Positions 40,686 through 49,703 of a stretch of DNA of 64,000 bases are shown here, piece by piece. Source of the DNA: Bittarella massiliensis (ex Durand et al. 2017) (GTDB lineage: Bacteria; Bacillota; Clostridia; Oscillospirales; Ruminococcaceae); the NCBI RefSeq assembly GCF_001486165.1, contig NZ_LN908977.1:193268-257267 (forward strand). The letters are read 5' to 3'. Position 1 is the first letter of the stretch; each line of letters opens with the position of its first letter. The translations under genes and the position numbers were made by a program. The notes beneath the pieces were generated by a model, which was given only the letters and a program-made list of their open reading frames with translations, was not told the origin of the DNA and searched no databases.

Positions 40686-41435
40686 ATGCGCATCAAAGAG
40701 ATATTGGCTCTGTTGGAGGAGCACTGTCCCACTGCCCTGGCCGAGAGCTGGGACAATGTGGGTCTTTTGATTGGGGACGGCGAGGCCGAGGTGACGGGGG
40801 TGGAACTGGCCCTGGACGTCACCGGCAGGGTCATCGACTCGGCCCTCTCCCACGGGGCCAACCTGATCGTGACCCACCACCCAGTCATCTTCGGCGGCCT
40901 GCATCGGCTGGAGGCCGGGTCGCTGCCCCACCGCCTGGCGGCAGAGGGGCTGTCGGTCATCTCGATGCACACCAACCTGGATATCGCCCAGGGCGGGGTC
41001 AACGATTGCCTGGCCGCCGCGGTGGGGCTGGGGCAGTTGGCGCCCTTCCGCCCCGACGGCCTGGGCCGCATCGGCCGGCTGGCGCGGCCCCTGGCTCCGG
41101 CGGCCTTTGCCTCGCAGGTAAAGACCGCCCTGGGCGCTTCCGGGGTTCGTTGCGCCCTGGGACAGGGTTCGGTGGAGAGGGTGGCCCTCTGCAGCGGGGC
41201 CATGGACGGCGGCATGGTGGAGGAGGCCCAGGCCCTGGGGGCCGACGCCCTCCTCACCGGCGAGTGCAAGTACCACGAATTTTTGGAGGCCGCCCACCGG
41301 GGGATCACCTTGGTGGCGGCGGGCCACTTTGCCACCGAGCAGGTGGTGCTACCCGCCCTGCAGAAGCTGCTGGAAGAGGCGGGGGTGGAGCGGGTCTTCC
41401 CCTCGACCCAGCGAGATGTGGAGGTGTTTTTCTAA
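40686..41435 (+). CDS. Nif3-like dinuclear metal centre protein
   Basis: This 249-aa protein starts at ATG 40686. Family motifs: ESWDNVGLLIGD, VTHHPVIFGGLHRL (metal His pair), VISMHTNLDIAQGGVNDCLA, and C-terminal GECKYHEFLEAAHRGITLVAAGHFATEQ. Forms a hexameric toroid with two metals per subunit; it is annotated as GTP cyclohydrolase 1 type 2-like but the true reaction is unsettled. Lacks the long central insert of some homologues. TAATG overlap with rqcH. Confidence 0.9.
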   Translation: MRIKEILALLEEHCPTALAESWDNVGLLIGDGEAEVTGVELALDVTGRVIDSALSHGANLIVTHHPVIFGGLHRLEAGSLPHRLAAEGLSVISMHTNLDIAQGGVNDCLAAAVGLGQLAPFRPDGLGRIGRLARPLAPAAFASQVKTALGASGVRCALGQGSVERVALCSGAMDGGMVEEAQALGADALLTGECKYHEFLEAAHRGITLVAAGHFATEQVVLPALQKLLEEAGVERVFPSTQRDVEVFF

Positions 41436-43198
41436 TGGCTCTGGACGCATTGACCCTCCACCTGCTCTGCGGTGAACTGCGCCAAAAGGTGTTGGGGGGG
41501 CGGATCACCAAGATCCACCAGCTCTCGAAGGAGGAGTTGGTGCTCACCCTCTCGGGACAGGGGGAGATCGGGGGCAAGCTCTTTCTCTCGGCCCGGGCCG
41601 ACGCCCCCCGCATCCACCTGACCGGGGAGCAGTATCCCAACCCTGCCACCCCGCCCATGTTCTGCATGCTGCTGCGCAAACACCTTTCCGGCGGGCGGTT
41701 GGCGGACATCCGCCAGCCCGAGGGGGAGCGCATCGCCTTTCTGGACTTTGACTGCCGCAACGAGATCGGCGACGCAGTGCGCCTGCGTCTGGTCATCGAG
41801 ATCATGGGCCGCCACTCCAACATCGTCCTCCTCACCGAGGACGGCACCATCCTGGACGCGGTGAAGCGGGTGGACATGAGCATGTCCTCGGTGCGGCAGA
41901 TCCTGCCCACCGGAAAGTACACCCTCCCCCCGGCCCAAAACAAGCTCTGGCTCCTCTCTCACAGCAAGGAGGAGCTGGCCGAGGCGGTGGCCGCCCGCTT
42001 TAACGGGGACCTGCACCGGGCCTGTATGAAGACCCTGGCCGGCATTTCGCCGGTGGTGGCGGGGGAGATCGAGCACTACGTCACCAAAGGGGAGCCCTGC
42101 GGAGAACTCGCCCCCGCGCAGCTGGACCGGCTGCGGTTTTTTCTGGGGCAGATGCAGGAGACGGTCACCTCGGGGGACTGTACCCCCACGGTGGTGCTGG
42201 ACGCGCAGAAGGCCCCCAAGGACTTCTCCTTTATGGAGCTGCACCAGTTCGGCTACCCCTTTGAGACCCGCCGCTACCCCACCCTGGGGGAGATGCTCGA
42301 CGCCTTTTACACCGGGAAGGACGCCTACCACCGGGTCAAACAGCGCTCGGCCGACCTCTTTCACCTGCTGATGGGTCGCATCGAGCGCATCGAGCGCCGG
42401 GTGGCCGCCCAGCGGGAGGAGCTGACCGCCTGCGCCCAGCGGGAGGAGCTGCGGGTCTGCGGCGACCTGCTGCAGAGCGCCCTCTACCAAATACAGAAGG
42501 GCGACCGGGTGGCCAAGGTGCCGAACTACTACAGCGAGGCGGGGGAGACGGTGGAGATCCCCCTGGACGCGCGGCTGACCCCGGCCCAGAACGCCCAGGC
42601 ATACTACAAAAAATACCGCAAGCTCTGCACCGCCGAGGAGAAGCTCAAAGCCCTCATCGAACAGGGAGAGGAGGAGATCCGCTACCTGGAGAGCGTCTTT
42701 GACAGCCTGACCCGGGCCACCGGGGAGGACGAGCTGGCGGTCATCCGCCAGGAGCTCTGCGACCAGGGCTACCTGCGCCAGGCCGGAAAGAAGGGGAACC
42801 GCCCCAAGATGCGCGGCCCCCTGGAATTTGTCCTCGACGACGGCTATACCCTGCTGGTGGGGCGCAACAACACCCAAAACGACCAGCTCACCACCAAGTT
42901 GGCCGAGAAGACCGACATCTGGTTTCACACCAAGGACATCGCCGGCAGTCACGCCGTCCTGCTGACCGGGGGGGAGGACTTCGACGCCATCCCGGTGCGG
43001 GCCTTCACCCAGGCGGCCACCATCGCCGCCACCCACTCCAAGGCCGGGGATGCCGCCCAGGTGGCGGTGGATTACACCCTGGTGAAAAACATCAAAAAAC
43101 CCGCCGGCGCCAAGCCGGGGATGGTGGTGTTCGAGCAAAACTACTCGGCCTATGTCACCCCCGACCCGGAACTCTGCCGCCGGCTGCAAAAGAAGTGA
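41435..43198 (+). CDS. rqcH: Ribosome quality control protein RqcH (Rqc2/NEMF homologue)
   Basis: This 587-aa protein starts at ATG 41435. NFACT-N (~1-170, including [10 protein letters not shown] and [12 protein letters not shown]), helix-hairpin-helix, long coiled coil (~300-430: [23 protein letters not shown]) and C-terminal NFACT-R (~460-587: [44 protein letters not shown]). It recruits tRNA-Ala to stalled 50S subunits and adds Ala tails. Formerly named FbpA. Confidence 0.92.
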   Translation: MALDALTLHLLCGELRQKVLGGRITKIHQLSKEELVLTLSGQGEIGGKLFLSARADAPRIHLTGEQYPNPATPPMFCMLLRKHLSGGRLADIRQPEGERIAFLDFDCRNEIGDAVRLRLVIEIMGRHSNIVLLTEDGTILDAVKRVDMSMSSVRQILPTGKYTLPPAQNKLWLLSHSKEELAEAVAARFNGDLHRACMKTLAGISPVVAGEIEHYVTKGEPCGELAPAQLDRLRFFLGQMQETVTSGDCTPTVVLDAQKAPKDFSFMELHQFGYPFETRRYPTLGEMLDAFYTGKDAYHRVKQRSADLFHLLMGRIERIERRVAAQREELTACAQREELRVCGDLLQSALYQIQKGDRVAKVPNYYSEAGETVEIPLDARLTPAQNAQAYYKKYRKLCTAEEKLKALIEQGEEEIRYLESVFDSLTRATGEDELAVIRQELCDQGYLRQAGKKGNRPKMRGPLEFVLDDGYTLLVGRNNTQNDQLTTKLAEKTDIWFHTKDIAGSHAVLLTGGEDFDAIPVRAFTQAATIAATHSKAGDAAQVAVDYTLVKNIKKPAGAKPGMVVFEQNYSAYVTPDPELCRRLQKK

Positions 43199-43212
43199 GA
43201 GGAGAGAGCGCT

Positions 43213-43629
43213 GTGAGATCCCACCGCAAAGAGCTGCACTTTCAACTGCCTGCCCGGCGGGGACTGGTGAACATCACCCCCCAGGTGCAGCAGGCCATCG
43301 ACGAGAGCGGGGTCAGAGAGGGGCTCTGCCTGGTCAACGCCATGAACATCACCGCCAGCGTCTTTATCAACGACGACGAGGCGGGTCTCCACCGGGACTA
43401 CGAGCGCTGGCTGGAGCGGCTGGCCCCGGAAAAGCCATACAGCCAGTACGACCACAACGGCTTTGAGGACAACGCCGACGCCCATCTCAAGCGCACCGTC
43501 ATGGGGCGGGAGGTGGTCTGCGCCATCACCGGCGGCCGGCTGGATTTCGGCACCTGGGAACAAATTTTTTACTTTGAGTTCGACGGGATGCGGGACAAGC
43601 GGGTCCTGATCAAGATCATCGGCGAGTAG
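43213..43629 (+). CDS. YjbQ family protein (UPF0047)
   Basis: This 138-aa protein starts at GTG 43213 (GGAGAG upstream); an in-frame GTG at 43195 lacks a site. Motifs [30 protein letters not shown] and [21 protein letters not shown] are those of YjbQ, with a His that replaces the family's HTS… His pair by NAMN. Weak thiamine-phosphate synthase activity is reported for the family; physiological role unclear. Confidence 0.85.
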   Translation: MRSHRKELHFQLPARRGLVNITPQVQQAIDESGVREGLCLVNAMNITASVFINDDEAGLHRDYERWLERLAPEKPYSQYDHNGFEDNADAHLKRTVMGREVVCAITGGRLDFGTWEQIFYFEFDGMRDKRVLIKIIGE

Positions 43630-43644
43630 AGAGGGGGGAGGGCT

Positions 43645-44655
43645 GTGGCCAAGAGCGGGGGACAGAAGGGGCGGCTGCTGGCCCTGCGGGAGATCCTTCT
43701 GCGCCAGACCGACGAGGAGCACGGCCTCACCCTGGCCCAGCTGCAGGGCGAGTTGGAGGGGCGGGGGCTGGCTGCCGAGCGCAAAAGCCTCTACGACGAC
43801 ATCGAGACCCTGCGCCTTTACGGGCTGGACGTGATGCGGGAGGGGCGGCGCTACTTTGTGGCCGAGCGCCCCTTTCAGTTACCTGAACTAAAGTTGCTGG
43901 TGGACGCGGTGCAGGCCTGCAAGTTCATCACCCGGCGCAAATCCGACCAGCTCATCGGCAAGGTGGAGGGGCTCTGCAGCGCCCACCAGGCCCGCCAGCT
44001 GCAGCGGCAGGTCTATGTGGCCGGCCGGGTCAAGACCGAGAACGAGGCGGTCTACTTTAGTGTGGACGCCCTGCATGGGGCCATCTCCCAGGGGGTGCAG
44101 GTCGCCTTTGTCTACGAGGAGTGGGCCCTGGCCCCCGGTGGGAGGCGGTTTGTCCGCCGGGCCCGCCGGGACGGACAGGCCTACCGGGTCAGCCCCTGGG
44201 CCCTCACCTGGGACGACGAAAACTACTACCTCATCGCCTTTGACAGCCGGACGGAGGCCATCCGCCACTACCGGGTGGACAAGATGGCCCACATCCGCCC
44301 GCTGCCGGAGATGCCCCGGGAGGGGGCGGACGCCTTTGCCAATTTCGACATGGGGGCCTACTCCAAGGGGGTATTTGGGATGTTCGGCGGGGAGGAGGAG
44401 ACCCTGCTGCTCTGGTTTGCCCCCACCCTGGCGGGGGTGGTGGCCGACCGCTTTGGCCCCGAGACGCCCCTGCGCCCCGTGGGAGAGGGGTTTGCGGTGC
44501 GGGTCAAGGTGCGGGTCAGCCCCCCATTTTGGTCCTGGCTCTTCGGCCTGGGGGCCGGGGCGCGCATCCTCGAGCCGCCGGAGGCGGTAAACGCCTACCT
44601 GCGCTACGCCAGAGAGACCTTGGTCCCCTACGGGGAGGGGGAAGGGGAACAATAG
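43645..44655 (+). CDS. WYL-domain transcriptional regulator
   Basis: This 336-aa protein starts at GTG 43645. N-terminal HTH_11-type wHTH (~8-70: LLALREILLRQTDEEHGLTLAQLQGELEGRGLAAERKSLYDDIETLRLYG), central WYL domain (~150-230: AYRVSPWALTWDDENYYLIAFDS) and a C-terminal WCX extension (~240-320). A ligand-sensing regulator. Closely follows YjbQ (15-bp gap) but target unknown. Confidence 0.88.
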   Translation: MAKSGGQKGRLLALREILLRQTDEEHGLTLAQLQGELEGRGLAAERKSLYDDIETLRLYGLDVMREGRRYFVAERPFQLPELKLLVDAVQACKFITRRKSDQLIGKVEGLCSAHQARQLQRQVYVAGRVKTENEAVYFSVDALHGAISQGVQVAFVYEEWALAPGGRRFVRRARRDGQAYRVSPWALTWDDENYYLIAFDSRTEAIRHYRVDKMAHIRPLPEMPREGADAFANFDMGAYSKGVFGMFGGEEETLLLWFAPTLAGVVADRFGPETPLRPVGEGFAVRVKVRVSPPFWSWLFGLGAGARILEPPEAVNAYLRYARETLVPYGEGEGEQ

Positions 44656-44660
44656 AGAGG

Positions 44661-44691
44661 GGAGACAGCTTGCGGCTGTCTCCTTTTTTTT
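44661..44691 (+). terminator. Terminator of the Nif3-to-WYL operon
   Basis: GGAGACAGC-TTGCG-GCTGTCTCC, eight T residues. Confidence 0.9.
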
Positions 44692-44819
44692 GCCACATTC
44701 CAGAAAAGATTTCGCCCAGCAGGGAGGACAAAAGAAAACAGTCCGTTTTATAGGACAGTGGGTTTTGTATACTGGTACCAGAGAGAACAAAAACCGACGA
44801 CCTGTGAGGAGGACGGAAG

Positions 44820-44960
44820 ATGGATTGCGAGATTCGCTATGTGAACGGCCATGTGGAAGTGTACGACAGGGGCGGGAGGTTTCAGTTTTCCGCCGACACC
44901 GAGCAGGAGGCCCTGCGGGACTTGCGGGACGGCTGGCTGCTGTCTGACCGGGCCGCATAA
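44820..44960 (+). CDS. Small conserved-looking protein, 46 aa
   Basis: ATG 44820 has GAGGAGG eight bases upstream. Sequence begins MDCEIRYVNGHVEVYDRGGR and ends LLSDRAA; the strand-turn-strand then helix pattern (TEQEALRDLRDG) resembles small proteins found before HIRAN or regulator genes in clostridia. Function unknown. Confidence 0.6.
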   Translation: MDCEIRYVNGHVEVYDRGGRFQFSADTEQEALRDLRDGWLLSDRAA

Positions 44961-44976
44961 AAAGGAGGGACCACAG

Positions 44977-45279
44977 ATGAAGAAAAAGCGCTTTGTGACC
45001 GTCGTGGGGGGAAAGCACTATCTGGGGACGGAGGTGTTTTCCCCTGGACAGACGCTTGTCTGCAAAAAAGAGCCCCTGAACCCGCACGATGCTGAGGCCG
45101 TCTGGGTGGGGGTGTCCCCCGGCTGTCAGGCGGGATACCTGGCGAATAGCCCCTACACGGTAGCCAAGGGGACCATGAGCGCCGGCCGTCTTTACGACCA
45201 GGTGCCCGATGTGTTCCGAGTGCGGGTCCTCTTCATGGCGGGCAGCCAGGTCATCTGTCGGGTCTGCCCCGAGCAGTGA
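44977..45279 (+). CDS. HIRAN-like domain protein
   Basis: This 100-aa protein starts at ATG 44977 after AAAGGAGGG. It is a single HIRAN-type domain (VTVVGGKHYLGTEVFSPGQTLVCKKEPLNPHDAEAVWVGVSPGCQAGYLANSPYTVAKG). HIRAN domains recognise DNA ends or stalled forks. Its last 34 codons plus the 3' flank are triplicated downstream. Confidence 0.7.
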   Translation: MKKKRFVTVVGGKHYLGTEVFSPGQTLVCKKEPLNPHDAEAVWVGVSPGCQAGYLANSPYTVAKGTMSAGRLYDQVPDVFRVRVLFMAGSQVICRVCPEQ

Positions 45280-45744
45280 GGGAGTTGCGCCCTCCTCCCT
45301 GCAGGGGCACTTTAGGGAATTTGGCGCGGTCTGGTGTGCCGGGAGGACGACCCGTAGCGGGTGTATGAGTGCCGCCTGCCTTTACGACCAGGTACCCGAT
45401 GTGTTCCGGGTGCGGGTCCTCTTCGCGGCGGGTGGCCGAGTCATCTGCCGGGTCTGCCCCGAGCAGTAGGGGAGTTGCGCCCTTCTCCCCGCAGGGACAC
45501 TGTAGGAAATTTGGCGCGGTCTGGTGTGCCGGGAGGACGACCTGTAGCGGGTGTATGAGTGCCGGCTGCCTTTACGACCAGGTGCCCGATGTGTTTCAGG
45601 TGTGGGTCCTTTTCGCGGCGGGGGGCCGAGTCATTTGCCGGGTCTGCCCCGAGCAGTAGGGGAGTTGCACCCTTCTCCCCGCAGGGGTATACTGGAGAAA
45701 AATCGGCGTACTCTGGCGCGCCGGAAGGGAGGAGGATGTTCTGT
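45175..45744 (+). repeat. 190-bp tandem triplication of the HIRAN gene 3' end
   Basis: Copies start at ATG 45175 (inside the gene), 45365 and 45555, an exact 190-bp period. Each holds 34 codons beginning MSA(G/A)(R/C)LYDQVPDVF and ending ICRVCPEQ-stop, then ~85 bp of flank. Copies 2 and 3 keep frame and stop, giving possible 34-aa peptides, though without ribosome binding sites. The flank of copy 3 diverges after ~45,690 and supplies the region upstream of the esterase gene. Confidence 0.85.
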
Positions 45745-46453
45745 GAAGGGAACGCTGCATGCAGGCCCGGAGGGGACCCGCTGCTATCTGCCCGCGCGCT
45801 GGGAGCGGGGGATGCCCGCTGTTCATCTGCTGGACGGCGAGATGGTGGAGGGGATGCTGCCCGAACTGCTGGCCGGACTGGAGAGGGAAGGAGACGCCCT
45901 GCCGCCCCTGGCCCTGGTGCTGCACAGCACTGGGAACCGGGACGACGACTACACCCCCTGGCCCGCCCCCAACCTGAAAAAGAGGGACAGGCCTTTTGGC
46001 GGCGGCGCGGCGGGATACCTGCCCCGCCTCTGCCGGGCCAAGGAGGCGGCGGAGGCCGCCCTGGGGGCCGACAGCGGCCGTTCGGCCCTGCTGGGATACT
46101 CGCTGGGGGGGCTTTTCGCCCTCTGGGCGGCGGCCCAGCCGAACGCCCCCTTCGCGGCCTTTGCCAGCCTTTCGGGTTCCCTCTGGTACGACGGCTGGCG
46201 GGAGTACGCCGAGGAGAAGTTGCCGCAGCGGGGACAGGACCTCTTCTACCTCTCTTTAGGGGAGGGGGAGGAGCACACCCGAATGGCGCGGTTGGCCCCG
46301 GTGGGGGGCTGTACCCGCGCCCTCTGTAAACAGTTGCAAGGGCGGCTGGACAACCCCGACCGGTGCGTGTTGGAGTGGAATCCGGGCGGCCACATCACCG
46401 GGATCGCCGCCCGCCACGAGCGGGCACTGCGCTGGCTGGCGGGCCGCCTTTAG
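45743..46453 (+). CDS. Alpha/beta-hydrolase, esterase-D-like
   Basis: This 236-aa protein starts at GTG 45743 after GGGAGGAGG. Nucleophile elbow GYSLGG near residue 113, oxyanion-region LVLHSTGNRDDDYTPWPAPN, late acid/His pair (GEGEEHT…; WNPGGHITGIAARHERAL). Resembles putative esterases of the enterochelin-esterase type that are often near siderophore or iron genes; none seen here. No signal peptide. Confidence 0.75.
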   Translation: MKGTLHAGPEGTRCYLPARWERGMPAVHLLDGEMVEGMLPELLAGLEREGDALPPLALVLHSTGNRDDDYTPWPAPNLKKRDRPFGGGAAGYLPRLCRAKEAAEAALGADSGRSALLGYSLGGLFALWAAAQPNAPFAAFASLSGSLWYDGWREYAEEKLPQRGQDLFYLSLGEGEEHTRMARLAPVGGCTRALCKQLQGRLDNPDRCVLEWNPGGHITGIAARHERALRWLAGRL

Positions 46454-47317
46454 GGGGCGAATGGGGGACCGGCGGTTGTGATTTCGACAGCCCGAACCGG
46501 CTTGGCATCTTGGGCGGGGCGGCGAAAGCGCCGCCCCGCTTGCTGCGCCTCTGCCCGGACATTGCCTTTAATGGGAAAAATTGGAGGTATCGCACCCGCT
46601 GGCCTCTTTATAGAAGGGGGGATTCTGCACCGATAGAGTCTCAAGCCGTTCCCTTTGTATCCATTCCTTTTTCACTGCTGGGTCGATGCATGCCGGGATT
46701 TTAAGCGATTATCCCTAGCACTGTGGCAAGCGGAGACGGCAGCCCTCCCGGCGCGCCAAAACACTGTGAATGCGGTTTTGTCAGGCTGTTCGCTGTGAGC
46801 AAAGGGACAATGCAACCTTTGGGGGGAGGGCAAGGGCGAGCCGCCTCATTTTGCAGAGACCGTCCCCGGCGCCGCAGGGGAGAAGCTGTTTTCCACCGCC
46901 CGAGGATGCGTCTCCTCTTGCCTGGGGCCGTGAGCCCTCTGCCTGAGGCCATACCTCTCTCACTGACTGAGGCCATGCCCCTGGCGGAAACCGTGTTTCT
47001 CCTGTCTGAAGCCATGCTTCCCACTGTCTGAGGCCATTTCTCCATCGCTCGAGATCGTGCTCCTGCCGTCCGAGTCTATGCCCTCGCCGCCGTCCAAAAG
47101 CTGGCCCTCTCTGCTTGGTGGCAAGGTGTTTTAAAAAATAGGGTGCCGCGCGGAAAAAGGTACCCTGCACCCGGCCCGTCCGGCGACCGGTGGGACCGTA
47201 CAAAACTGCGCAAAATATGTCATGAAGGGGTCAAATTTACCTGCTATACTGAAAGTCGGCGACGCTCTGCAAAGATGGGCGCTGCGACAGACGGATGAGA
47301 GAGCGGGGGATCGACAG
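46454..47317. other. Gene-free region with a short degenerate repeat
   Basis: No gene was recognised. On the minus strand ATGGC(C/T)TCAG(A/T/G)CAG occurs four times within 46,930-47,030, embedded in ~25-40-bp diverged units. Otherwise unremarkable. Confidence 0.5.
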
Positions 47318-47520
47318 ATGGGCGACATCACTGTGCACGGACTGACCCAAACAACCTGAAACACGTCACCTTTCAAATTCCCAAGGAGAAGATTACGGTG
47401 TTTACCGGCGTGTCCAGCTCCGGCAAATCCAGCATTGTCTTCGACACCATTGCCGCCGAGTCCCAGCAGCAGATGAGCGCCACCTACCTGGCAGCGGTAA
47501 AGGGAGAGGGCGCTTGGTTA
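47318..47520 (+). pseudogene. UvrA-like ABC ATPase N-terminal relic
   Basis: ATG 47318 begins MGDITVHGL. One base has been lost near 47,350 (ACCCAAACAACC), so the frame then continues in +1 as NNLKHVTFQIPKEKITVFTGVSSSGKSSIVFDTIAAESQQQMSATYLAA, an unmistakable UvrA-type Walker A region (SGKSS). The match ends at ~47,510 and the remaining ~90% of the gene is absent. It resembles UvrA paralogues linked to drug resistance. Confidence 0.8.
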
Positions 47521-47582
47521 CCTGCTGTCTGGGGCGTCAGGGGCAAAGAGAGGAATGAAACGATTGTGAGGAGTGTGATATC

Positions 47583-47996
47583 GTGCTTGAGAGAGTGCCG
47601 AGTGCAGAGGAGATGACCGCCTTGGTCGGTCGGCCCCTGTTTGATGTTTGGGTCGCGCTGTGCGCCACCATCGACGAGAGATATGAGATGGACCGCCTCT
47701 GGAACGGCGGCGGCAAGGCGTGGACCTATGAGTACAAGTACCGCAGAGGCGGCAAGACACTCTGCGCGCTGTACGCAAGGGAGAAGAAGATCGGCTTTAT
47801 GGTGATTTTCGGGAAGGCGGAGCAAGCGGCGTTTGAGGCGGAGCGGGGGCAGTACTCACAGCGGGTTCAGGCGATTTACGACGGGGCAAAGACCTACCGC
47901 GATGGGAAATGGGTGATGTTTGAGCCGGCCGACCTCTCGATGGTTGACGATTTTGTCCGGTTGCTCGCCATCAAGAGAAGGCCCAACAGAAAATAG
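47583..47996 (+). CDS. DUF3788 family protein
   Basis: This 137-aa protein starts at GTG 47583 after GAGGAG. LVGRPLFDVWVALCATIDERYEMDRLWNGGGKAWTYEYKYRRGGKTLCALYAREKKIGFMVIFGKAE and late YDGAKTYRDGKWVMFE are characteristic of DUF3788. Function unknown. Confidence 0.85.
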   Translation: MLERVPSAEEMTALVGRPLFDVWVALCATIDERYEMDRLWNGGGKAWTYEYKYRRGGKTLCALYAREKKIGFMVIFGKAEQAAFEAERGQYSQRVQAIYDGAKTYRDGKWVMFEPADLSMVDDFVRLLAIKRRPNRK

Positions 47997-48052
47997 AGTT
48001 TTCAGGTGGCCGGCAAAACGCCTGCCAAACCGGATAGAGGGAGGACAGACAG

Positions 48053-48475
48053 ATGTTGCGCGATGTTGAGACAGCGATTGGAGAATTGATTGACCGGCAA
48101 GGGGTTTCCTTTATCGCCTCCGTCTCGGAGGACGGATTCCCCCACATGAAGGCGATGCTCCCGCCCCGCAAGCGGGTGGGTATCCAGGAGTTTTACTTTA
48201 CCACCAACACCTCCTCCATGCGGGTGGCCCAGTACAGAAAGGACCCCAAGGCCAGCATCTACTTTTGCGACAGCCGCCTTTTTCGAGGGGCCCTGCTGGT
48301 CGGCCGCGTGGAGGTGTTGGAGGACCCCGCCAGCAAGGAGATGATTTGGCGGGAGGGCGACACCCTCTACTACCCTAAGGGGGTGACCGACCCGGACTAC
48401 TGTGTTTTGAAGTTTGTGGCGACCGGCGGCCGCTACTACACAGACTTTCACTCGCAGAGCTTTGAAATCGCTTGA
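48053..48475 (+). CDS. Pyridoxamine 5'-phosphate oxidase-like flavin protein
   Basis: This 140-aa protein shows a split-barrel FMN fold: SFIASVSEDGFPHMKAM…, EFYFTTNTSSMRVAQYRKDPKASIYFCD, and C-terminal FVATGGRYYTDFHSQSFEI. Likely a flavin-dependent reductase or binding protein of the general-stress-26 type. Its TGA overlaps the next TTG start. Confidence 0.85.
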   Translation: MLRDVETAIGELIDRQGVSFIASVSEDGFPHMKAMLPPRKRVGIQEFYFTTNTSSMRVAQYRKDPKASIYFCDSRLFRGALLVGRVEVLEDPASKEMIWREGDTLYYPKGVTDPDYCVLKFVATGGRYYTDFHSQSFEIA

Positions 48476-48747
48476 GTGGGGCGGAGAAGGCGGAGGGGCT
48501 GCTCTCCCACCTGGAGAGGTTGCACACGACGCCGGGGGGCGCTGCGCGGGTCAAAAGGAACCTCGCCCTGGACACGGATGATGTGGTGGAGTGGTGCCGG
48601 GAGAAGATAGTCTCCTCCGGCACCGCCATCATCAGGACCGGCAAGAACTGGTATGTGCGGATAGACGGCTGCACCATAACGATAAATGCGCACAGCTACA
48701 CCATTATTACCGCCCATCGGCAGACAGGGGGGCGAAAAGGGGAGTAG
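48472..48747 (+). CDS. DUF3781 family protein
   Basis: This 91-aa protein starts at TTG 48472, overlapping the previous stop. LHTTPGGAARVKRNLALDTDDVVEWCREKI and GKNWYVRIDGCTITINAHSYTIITAH match DUF3781. Function unknown; co-transcribed with the flavin protein. Confidence 0.85.
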   Translation: MSGAEKAEGLLSHLERLHTTPGGAARVKRNLALDTDDVVEWCREKIVSSGTAIIRTGKNWYVRIDGCTITINAHSYTIITAHRQTGGRKGE

Positions 48748-49642
48748 GTGTGCCCCGCGACGGGAGGACCTGGACGTCGCTGCGCCCAGTGCGCTTTGGG
48801 TAGGCAGGGCCGGAGCTCGGAGAGGTCTGCCAGTGGGGCTGCCTTTAGCGGAGAACAACTCCGATTGTCTGGCTGCCGGCCCACGGCGGCGAGGGGGCGG
48901 AGCACCCGCGGATTTTCAGCCGCTGCCGTACTAAGGGGCTTTTGAGTCTGGCATCGAACGAGGCCCACGAAAACTGATGTGGCCGGGCGGAGAGCCCGGA
49001 TTTTAGGCTCGCGCAGACGGAGAAGGGCAGCCACTTTGGGAAGGTGGCTAGGCGGGATGACAATGGAGCCCAGCGCGAAGACATTGCTCTGAGAGGTTGT
49101 TTTGTAAAAGAGAGAGGAGCCTACCGAATAGGGGAGTAGAGGACTTCCCCGTCCCGCCGAAAAGGCGCAGGCCCTCTGGGGGAGGACCAGTGCTGCAAGT
49201 AATCTGTGAGCCGCTGCCGGTTTCACCGCGCTGTCAACCCGAGAAGGCGCAGACAAAGCGCCGCCGTTTTTATTCGCCGGGTGGGGTGCGTCGTGCGCGG
49301 CAGGGGCGTTTGCTTAAAGGAAAGCTGTGGAACCCTCCGACCCGACCAAGCCGGAAGGCTGTGGCCTTTGGCAGCGGGCGAAGGCATCGTTTGCGGACGG
49401 AAAAGCGGTGCTTTGAAGATGTCTTGCCGGGCGGACACAGCCTGAAGTGCCGGGGACAGATTCTCGCGGAGGTTCTAGCAAAGCGCCGCGGCGCTTGGGG
49501 TATCTCCTGCAAAAGGAGGAGGGACAGGGAGGCTTTTGCCCCTTTTGTCCCGCATTTGGCCGCCGGGACCCCTCCGGCGGCCATTTTTGCGTGTCGGATC
49601 GCAATTCCCCTGTCCCTCTTTCCCCCGACCGGCCTTTTTCGA
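48748..49642. other. 0.9-kb gene-free GC-rich region
   Basis: No credible gene. Ends with a good terminator (49558-49588), implying that something upstream is transcribed. Scattered short dyads; no known RNA class recognised. Confidence 0.45.
49558..49588 (+). terminator. Orphan terminator
   Basis: GGCCGCCGG-GACCCCT-CCGGCGGCC followed by ATTTTTG, with no gene for 800 bp upstream. Confidence 0.75.
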
Positions 49643-49672
49643 TTGCATCTGGCGCCGAGGATGGTGTATACT
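49643..49672 (+). promoter_or_regulatory. Promoter of the NYN gene
   Basis: TTGCAT (49643-49648), 18-bp spacer, TATACT (49667-49672). Confidence 0.6.
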
Positions 49673-49703
49673 GGAAAGTATCAAGGAAAAAGGAAGGAAT
49701 CAT

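Noticed and set aside
45175..45744. 190-bp repeats as a CRISPR or IS element
   Set aside because: Period too long, units contiguous and include a gene end; no transposase or terminal inverted repeats.
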